DNA from: CALNBC01 sp050945915
GTDB lineage: Bacteria > Bacillota > Clostridia > Christensenellales > CALWSW01
Direction of reading: 5' to 3'
NCBI GenBank assembly: GCA_050945915.1
Contig: JBMNTV010000002.1
Coordinates: 1 to 64,000, forward strand
DNA length: 64,000 nucleotides
Shown: in pieces, positions 58,800 through 64,000 of the stretch
Numbering within the stretch: the stretch's first letter is position 1
Layout of the letters: every line of letters begins with the position of its first letter
Position numbers and translations under genes: made by a program
Notes under the pieces: generated by a model
What the model was told of the DNA's origin: nothing
Databases searched by the model: none
What the model saw: the letters and a program-made list of their open reading frames with translations, nothing else

Positions 58800-60016
58800 A
58801 AAGACTGGTTTCCTTTGCCCTGTCTCTGACCATTGCCCTGGGTCTTTTTGCCGCGGCGCCCGTCCAGGCAGCCACGGGTATGGTGGCATCGAGCAGTTTC
58901 TCCAAAAACGAAAAACGCGCAATTTCGATTTCTGCCACCGAGACCATCAGCCCCGGTGAGGTGATGAAACTCTCGGTTTCTGTATCCGGTTACCGGGATC
59001 CGGTGATCACCTATGTCGTCAAAAAACCCGGGAAGAGCAAGTATTCCTACTTGAAAAAGCAGACCGATCGGACCTCCCTTTCCTACCGGATCCGCACCGA
59101 AGGGGAATACGCTTTCAGGGCTATCGTGACCGAACGGGACGGGAGCAACAGAAAAGTGAGCGCAACGGCGGTCTGCATGGTGGAAGAAGCGGTGGTGATC
59201 CCGGCGAACGCCTCCGCCCTGTTTTGGAGCCCGAGGGACGAGGCCCCCGCCCTGCCTCAAGCCCTGTATTCCGCGAGGGACGGCATGAACGCCATCAACC
59301 GTACGGTGCTGGCGTTGGGGGATACGGTGAGCTTTCCGGCTTATAAACTGAAACACTTTTTCAACCAGATCGGCAGCGCCGGCGAGCTGCACAACGCCTT
59401 TTTGAAGGGCGGTTCCATCTCTTACAGCGCCAGATACGATCCGAAAATCGGGGACGGCATCATCACCATCCACTTGGATTACGACAGCGCGGGCCAGCTG
59501 GTGCGCAAATACTATTACGGCACAGAGACCGACGGTTCCAAAGCCACCGCCGCCCTGGAAAAATGGATCAAGGACCGCCTGGAGGAGCTGATGGTACCCG
59601 ATATGACGGACGAGGAAAAGGTCAGGGCGATCCACGATGATCTTGTGGCAAATTTTGAATACGACACCTATACCAACTCGTCCAAAAAAGCGACGGATTA
59701 CGCGGAAGAATCCTTTACCGCCTACGGCATGGTCAAAAACGGCTACGGCGTGTGCGAGGCCTATGCGGAGCTGTTCTGCCTGATGAGCACCTATGCCGGC
59801 GTGCCTTGCTACCCCGTCACCGGTTATTACGGCGGCGGCAAACACATGTGGAACAAGGTGAAGATCGACGGAAAGTGGTACAATCTCGACTGCACCACCG
59901 ACGACCCCATCCCCGATTCGCCGGGAAGGGTGCTGCATACCTATTACCTCAAGAGCGACAGGGAGTTCGCCTCCTTTGGCTATACCTGGGAAACCGGATT
60001 GTGGCCGGCGGCGTGA
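58796..60016 (+). CDS. Secreted transglutaminase-like protein
   Basis: 406 residues with a signal peptide (MKRLVSFALSLTIALGLFAA, cleavage near VQAA). A beta-rich part (about 40-140) is followed by a transglutaminase-like cysteine-protease fold: Cys320 in GYGVCEAYAELF, His350 in GGKHMWNKV and Asp365 in YNLDCTTDD. Such secreted proteins may crosslink or cut proteins or peptidoglycan-linked peptides at the surface. It is coupled to the unknown gene upstream and ends at a two-way terminator. Confidence 0.82.
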   Translation: MKRLVSFALSLTIALGLFAAAPVQAATGMVASSSFSKNEKRAISISATETISPGEVMKLSVSVSGYRDPVITYVVKKPGKSKYSYLKKQTDRTSLSYRIRTEGEYAFRAIVTERDGSNRKVSATAVCMVEEAVVIPANASALFWSPRDEAPALPQALYSARDGMNAINRTVLALGDTVSFPAYKLKHFFNQIGSAGELHNAFLKGGSISYSARYDPKIGDGIITIHLDYDSAGQLVRKYYYGTETDGSKATAALEKWIKDRLEELMVPDMTDEEKVRAIHDDLVANFEYDTYTNSSKKATDYAEESFTAYGMVKNGYGVCEAYAELFCLMSTYAGVPCYPVTGYYGGGKHMWNKVKIDGKWYNLDCTTDDPIPDSPGRVLHTYYLKSDREFASFGYTWETGLWPAA

Positions 60017-60036
60017 GCGCGGTGGGAGCGATGTTG

Positions 60037-60063
60037 AAAAAAGCGCCTTCTGGCGCTTTTTTT
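60037..60063. terminator. Two-way terminator between convergent genes
   Basis: AAAAAAGCGCC (60037-60047) pairs with GGCGCTTTTTT, with T runs on both strands. It serves the transglutaminase-like gene (plus) and degV (minus). Confidence 0.85.
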
Positions 60064-60082
60064 CTGCTCTTAATTTGCCGAT

Positions 60083-60997
60083 TCAATCATTGGACGCCGT
60101 GGAAAGGCAATTTTCACAATCCTCCTCGATGATGAAGGACAGGCCGATGCAACCCGGACCCGTGAACACTCCTACTACGGCGCCGACGGAAAGGATCAGG
60201 GTTTGAATGTCCGGATAATGCGCCTTCAGCTCCTGCTGCAGTTCCGCTGCGCGGCTTTCCGCCATCGCGTGGAAAATCACGGCGATGGAATGGTTGGCGG
60301 CTTTGCTGCGGAAGGTGTCCACCAAATAGCGGTTGACCTGTTTCCCGCTTTTGATCAGGTCGGTGTCCCTGGCGACGCCGTTTTCAAAGGTGAGGACAGG
60401 CTTGACGCCAAGAAGCTGGCCCAAAATGGGCTTGATGCCGCAGGCCCGTCCGGATTTGAAGGCATACACAAAGGAGTTCAGCACAAAAAAGGACGCAACC
60501 TTTTCCCGCAACTGGGTTAAAGATGCGATGATTTCCGAAGCGTTTTTCCCCTTCCTGGCGAGTTCTGCGGCGTGGAGCGCCAAAAGAGTCGCCCCGCCGG
60601 AGCAGTTCTGGGTGTCAAAGGTCCGGATGATCGGCATCGTTCCCCCGCCGTTTTTTGCGACTTCGTTGGCGTAAAGCTCCGCCGCTATGCAAGCGGAATC
60701 AAACATGCCCGCCATCTTGGAAGTCACCGTCAGGCAGATGATTTCGTCGTAATGGGAATTGCTTTTGTACGCCTTTAAGAATTCGTGGGGAGAGGGCTGG
60801 GCGGTCCGGGGATGTTCCTGGGCGGTGGCCAGCTTTTGATAGAATTGCTCGGTGGTGAGATCCTGATTGTGGGTGTATTCCCGGACGGTTCCGTTTTCAC
60901 AAAAAAGTACATGAAAAGGCACCAGATCAATGCCCGCTTGTTTGGCGCTTTCAAGGGGAAGGTCGCAACTGGAATCGGCAATGATTTTGACAGACAT
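60083..60997 (-). CDS. DegV-family fatty-acid-binding protein
   Basis: 304 residues. The start VKIIADSSCDLP, the segment LTVTSKMAGMFDSA and the C-terminal VGAVVGVFTGPGCIGLSF are DegV marks. These proteins bind fatty acids; in some Bacillota relatives (FakB) they hand acyl groups to a kinase. ATG 60997 begins the domain; the ribosome site is weak. It stands alone between terminator and intergenic DNA. Confidence 0.88.
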   Translation of the reverse strand: MSVKIIADSSCDLPLESAKQAGIDLVPFHVLFCENGTVREYTHNQDLTTEQFYQKLATAQEHPRTAQPSPHEFLKAYKSNSHYDEIICLTVTSKMAGMFDSACIAAELYANEVAKNGGGTMPIIRTFDTQNCSGGATLLALHAAELARKGKNASEIIASLTQLREKVASFFVLNSFVYAFKSGRACGIKPILGQLLGVKPVLTFENGVARDTDLIKSGKQVNRYLVDTFRSKAANHSIAVIFHAMAESRAAELQQELKAHYPDIQTLILSVGAVVGVFTGPGCIGLSFIIEEDCENCLSTASND

Positions 60998-61419
60998 GGT
61001 CCGTTCCGCCTTTTGCTGTTTCGTTCGGAAAAATCGGGGAAATGCAAAAAGTCCAAAAATTCGCAACCGAAATGATTTTACATGATGTTTCAGATTTATT
61101 CAATAAAATGTATGAAATATTCATTCTAAAATTACGGTTAAATCTGCAAAAATGGGATCGGTTCTTGTTGAAATCCGCCGAATTTGATGATAAAATCATT
61201 GCACCGGTGGAAAATACTGTCAATTTTGTCTATTTTCCTCAAAAACGTGAAAATCTCAACATATTGTATATCCAATAATTGGATTACACAATATGCAGTT
61301 TTTTTGCAGATGGAATCCCATGGCGGAACTCCGCCGTTGATGCGTTTTCAAGGGCGGATGAAAAGGTGATTGGTTTTTCCAATTTACTGAAAAACCGCTT
61401 TTTCCAAATTGTAAATTTT
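60998..61419. other. AT-rich intergenic stretch with an imperfect palindrome
   Basis: About 420 bases without a convincing gene. At 61261-61294 ATATTGT plus ATCCAAT on one arm mirrors ATTGGAT plus ACAATAT on the other, an almost complete 34-base palindrome that may be an operator or terminator. A plus-strand frame of 78 residues at 61042 has poor codon use and no good ribosome site. Confidence 0.4.
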
Positions 61420-61448
61420 TTGTGAACGACCTCTGGGATCGATACGAT
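61420..61448 (+). promoter_or_regulatory. Promoter of the GH3-like gene
   Basis: TTGTGA (61420-61425) and TACGAT (61443-61448) are 17 bases apart. AAAGGAGG for the next gene follows. Confidence 0.65.
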
Positions 61449-61474
61449 CCGTAAAGCAAAAGGAGGTTCAAGGC

Positions 61475-63100
61475 ATGCGGCGCTTCGACAATGGCTTGTC
61501 CTTTCGGGATCAAAAAAGCCTTTGGACGGAGTACTGCGGCTTTTTGGACTTTTCCATCGAACAATTCATGGCGGTGCAGGAGCGCCTTTTACTGGAGCAG
61601 CTTACCCTTCTGGACGGAACAGAACTGGGTAGGCGTTTTTTTGGCGAAAAAGCGCCGAAAAACATCGACGAATTCCGAGAAACCGCGCCGTTGACCGCCT
61701 ATGCGGATTATTTCGGCATTCTGACCAGCAAGCGGGAGGATCTGCTTCCCCAAAGGCCTGCGGTGTGGGTCCGCTCGGCCTGGGAGGGCAGCAGGCGCCA
61801 GGTACGGTACGCGCCCTACACCTCCGCGATGCTGGAATCGTATCGAAAGAACCTCATCGCGGCGTTGATCCTTTCCGCCAGCACCCATCGGGGCAAGACC
61901 GCCCTGAGGCCCCAGGACAGCATCCTGTGCGGCCTGCCGCCCCTGCCCTATGAAACCGGGCTTTTGCCCCATGTCTTAGGCAGTGCGCTGAACGTGCTTC
62001 CCCCTGTGAAGGCGCTGGATTTCTTGGACGTGGACGAGGCGGCGGAACTCGGCATCCACCTGGGATTGAAGAACGGGATCGACCTGTTTTTCGGCACGGC
62101 CAGCTTCGCCTGCCGATTGGCAAAGAATTTCTCCCTCATCAACCCGGGCGAGGGGGAAACCGCCGAATCCAAAGAGCAAGCCGGGCAGGAGCCCCTCTCT
62201 CCCCGGAAGATGGCGCGGATGGTGAAAGCCATGACCCGCGCCAAAGCGGAAAAGCGCAGGGTCAAGCCGGCGGATGCTTTTTCCCTTAAGGGGCTGGTCG
62301 TCACCGGGACGGAGAGCGAATTTTTCAAAGAAAAGATTCGCGACCAGTGGGGTATTGTCCCCCACGAGGTCATCAGCGGCGCAGAGTCCGCCCTGGTGGG
62401 AACGGAAACCTGGGCGAGAAACGGGCTGGTCTTCTTCCCGGACAGCAATTTTTACGAGTTCATCCCCGAAGGGGACATGGTCCGGTCTCTGGAGGATCCC
62501 TCCTTTGTCCCGCGGACGGTGCTGATGAACGAACTCAAGGCCTGCGAGAAGTACGAGCTGGTGCTCACTACCCTGCACGGCGGCGCCTTTGTGCGTTACC
62601 GGCCGGGGGACATCTACCAGTGCCTGCAGGAACAGGACGCGAAAAACGGCATCCGCCTGCCCCTTTTGCGGTACCTCGACCGGGTGCCGGAGGTGATCGA
62701 CATCGCCGGCTTCACCCGAATCACGGCGGATACCATCGACGAGGCTCTGCGCCTTTCCCGACTGGGCATTTCCCGCTATTTCGTCCGGAAGGAGTACGAC
62801 GAAAAGAAGCGACCCTTTTTGCACCTTTACGTCGAGGTGGAGGAGGACGCCATGTACGCCACCGCCGCCACCGAAGGCCTGATCCGGGAACAGATGTCCA
62901 TCTATTTTAAGTACCTGGAGAGCGAGTACGGCGATCTGAAGGAAATTTTGGGCAGGGATCCCTTGAAGGTGGACATTTTGCCCGTGGGCAGCATCGAAGG
63001 GTACGAAAGGGCGACCGGCAGGAAGGTCAAAAAAGTCAATCCTTCCCGCTTCGACGTCATCGAACTGCTGCAAAAGATCCGCCCCACCACGTTTTTCTAG
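61475..63100 (+). CDS. GH3-like acyl-adenylating superfamily protein
   Basis: 541 residues. Overall pattern and length fit the GH3 superfamily (auxin-responsive GH3 relatives in bacteria), adenylate-forming enzymes that may join acids to amines. Visible stretches include TETWARNGLVFFPDSNFYEF, TTLHGGAFVRYRPGDIYQCL and RYLDRVPEVIDIAGFTRITA, which fit the C-terminal region with its GD and YR positions. AAAGGAGG precedes the ATG. The substrate is unknown. It is followed by a membrane-protein gene after 65 bases. Confidence 0.72.
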   Translation: MRRFDNGLSFRDQKSLWTEYCGFLDFSIEQFMAVQERLLLEQLTLLDGTELGRRFFGEKAPKNIDEFRETAPLTAYADYFGILTSKREDLLPQRPAVWVRSAWEGSRRQVRYAPYTSAMLESYRKNLIAALILSASTHRGKTALRPQDSILCGLPPLPYETGLLPHVLGSALNVLPPVKALDFLDVDEAAELGIHLGLKNGIDLFFGTASFACRLAKNFSLINPGEGETAESKEQAGQEPLSPRKMARMVKAMTRAKAEKRRVKPADAFSLKGLVVTGTESEFFKEKIRDQWGIVPHEVISGAESALVGTETWARNGLVFFPDSNFYEFIPEGDMVRSLEDPSFVPRTVLMNELKACEKYELVLTTLHGGAFVRYRPGDIYQCLQEQDAKNGIRLPLLRYLDRVPEVIDIAGFTRITADTIDEALRLSRLGISRYFVRKEYDEKKRPFLHLYVEVEEDAMYATAATEGLIREQMSIYFKYLESEYGDLKEILGRDPLKVDILPVGSIEGYERATGRKVKKVNPSRFDVIELLQKIRPTTFF

Positions 63101-63165
63101 ATGATTTTTCCCGGTTGACCCGTTAATATTTCGACAATTTTCAACTCAAAGGGAAGGAGGACGCC

Positions 63166-64000
63166 ATGATTCTGCGCATCGCGTACTGGAGCGCATCGGT
63201 GATCGCCCTGGCGGCCTACGCCCTTTTGATGGTGATTTTCGCCATTTCCAAGAAGGACCGGAACATCAAATCCATCATGCTGGTGATGTCCTGCATGATC
63301 GGCTGGACGGGCTTTTCCCTGCTGATGAAGCTGAATGCCGCCCCGGGCTTTGCCTTCTGGAGCCTGCTTTTGACCACCTCCATGATCGTACTTCCCCCCA
63401 TCGTCTATCAGTTCATGGCGAATTTGCTGGGTCATGGGCAAAGGCGGCTCAAGCGGTTTTTGTGGTTTATTTCCACGGCTTTGCTGGTCGTTCTGAATAT
63501 TTTTGGGCTTTTTGTGCGGGACCGGGTGCTCAACGATCTGGGAAACGGCATGGTTTCGGTGAGCTATACCTTCCGCTGGCCCTTTGTTTTTCCCTTTGCC
63601 TTTGCGCTGTTTGCGATAGTTGCGAATTTTGTGCTGCTCAAGAAATCCTATGATTCCGGGAAGGTGAACCGTAGAGCCTTCAAATCGATGGCCGCCGGCC
63701 TGGGATTGATGGTGTTGGGTTACGCCGTTAAGCTGTCGCCCATCATCAACCGCTTCCCCATTGACATGGTGGCCGGCCTGGTCAGCACCGCTTTGTTTTT
63801 GCGGGTGCTGTATTCCAAGCGGGTGTTCACCTTCAAATTTGTGATGACCAGGGGGCTGATCTTCGCGGTCATCTCCCTTGCCCTGACCGTTGGATTGGGG
63901 TTTGCCGGATTTTATCTGGACGATGTCGTGGTCTCCGTACTGCCGGAGAACGGCTCCTTTGAAACTGTCCGGGCCATCGCCTTTGCGGTGCTGTTCGGCA
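63166..64000 (+). CDS. Multi-spanning membrane protein, 3' end outside window
   Basis: The frame from ATG 63166 (GGAAGGAGG upstream) is open to the window edge, 278 codons. About eight hydrophobic segments are seen (for example VIALAAYALLMVIFAISK and FLWFISTALLVVLNIFGLFV). This resembles the 7-helix sensor region at the N-terminus of some histidine kinases or diguanylate cyclases, but no output domain is within view. It may be co-transcribed with the GH3-like gene. Confidence 0.7.
   Translation, partial: MILRIAYWSASVIALAAYALLMVIFAISKKDRNIKSIMLVMSCMIGWTGFSLLMKLNAAPGFAFWSLLLTTSMIVLPPIVYQFMANLLGHGQRRLKRFLWFISTALLVVLNIFGLFVRDRVLNDLGNGMVSVSYTFRWPFVFPFAFALFAIVANFVLLKKSYDSGKVNRRAFKSMAAGLGLMVLGYAVKLSPIINRFPIDMVAGLVSTALFLRVLYSKRVFTFKFVMTRGLIFAVISLALTVGLGFAGFYLDDVVVSVLPENGSFETVRAIAFAVLFG

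Noticed and set aside
61042..61278. 78-codon plus-strand frame between degV and the GH3-like gene
   Set aside because: AT-rich, no good ribosome site, codon use unlike the neighbours; it also overlaps a palindrome.

Overview
The window looks like a chromosomal segment of a fairly high-GC member of the Bacillota, most likely class Clostridia. The evidence is the strong AGGAGG-type ribosome sites, SigA-like promoters, the short HisG plus HisZ pair, the mnmG-rsmG-rlmH block, Amidase_6, YycJ-like, DegV and DUF2935 proteins, a sortase-type surface protein, and an origin region with DnaA boxes on both sides of dnaA.

Layout. Positions 1-2765 (minus) hold hisZ-hisG-hisD of histidine synthesis. Positions 3111-8301 hold a LysR regulator divergent from a catabolic cluster of a DeoC-like aldolase, an FGGY sugar kinase and an iron-dependent alcohol dehydrogenase. 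Positions 8647-12445 hold an amidase-like protein and a two-gene end-joining repair unit (ku, ligD).

Positions 12720-29433 are an integrated element of about 16.7 kb. It sits in a tRNA-Thr(GGT) gene and is bounded by a 46-bp direct repeat that is the 3' part of that tRNA. It carries a tyrosine integrase, an array of parS-like palindromes, ParB, a frameshifted ParA, Tad-like remnants (CpaE-like, CpaB-like and a truncated ATPase), IS256-like and IS3-like remnants, and a cargo of a second DeoC-like aldolase, a GntR/UTRA regulator, an old-yellow-enzyme/dienoyl-CoA-reductase-type flavoprotein, a second FGGY kinase and an SDR dehydrogenase. The cargo parallels the chromosomal aldolase-kinase-dehydrogenase cluster only about 7 kb from the insertion point. 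A shared TGTTATACA-like motif near several cargo genes suggests that the GntR protein controls them. No relaxase or conjugation ATPase is visible, so the element looks decayed.

Positions 29641-37070 (minus) hold an ABC exporter pair, a surface protein with a variant sortase signal, and the one-carbon folate operon fhs-fchA-folD. Positions 37305-44000 hold a phosphohexomutase, an RNA-methyltransferase-like protein, a sugar transferase (minus) and mnmG-rsmG-rlmH. Positions 44469-46730 hold serC-serA. Positions 46888-52835 hold a DUF2935 protein, cca, a YycJ-like hydrolase, the two subunits of a class I fumarase and a broken ylmH. Positions 53029-56275 hold an M28 peptidase lipoprotein, a tandem fusion of two RluA-family pseudouridine synthases and a small coiled-coil protein. 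Positions 56345-58121 are dnaA with DnaA-box clusters on both sides and a DnaA-trio-like run downstream, but dnaN is not next to dnaA. The rest holds an unknown protein coupled to a secreted transglutaminase-like protein, a DegV protein, a GH3-like protein and the start of a multi-spanning membrane protein cut by the window edge.

The most interesting material is the paired aldolase-kinase-oxidoreductase systems (one chromosomal, one mobile), the parS-like sites that also lie inside parB, the bipartite origin with altered DnaA-box-contact residues in DnaA, and the double pseudouridine synthase. All function calls rest on reading motifs by eye; no database search was run.
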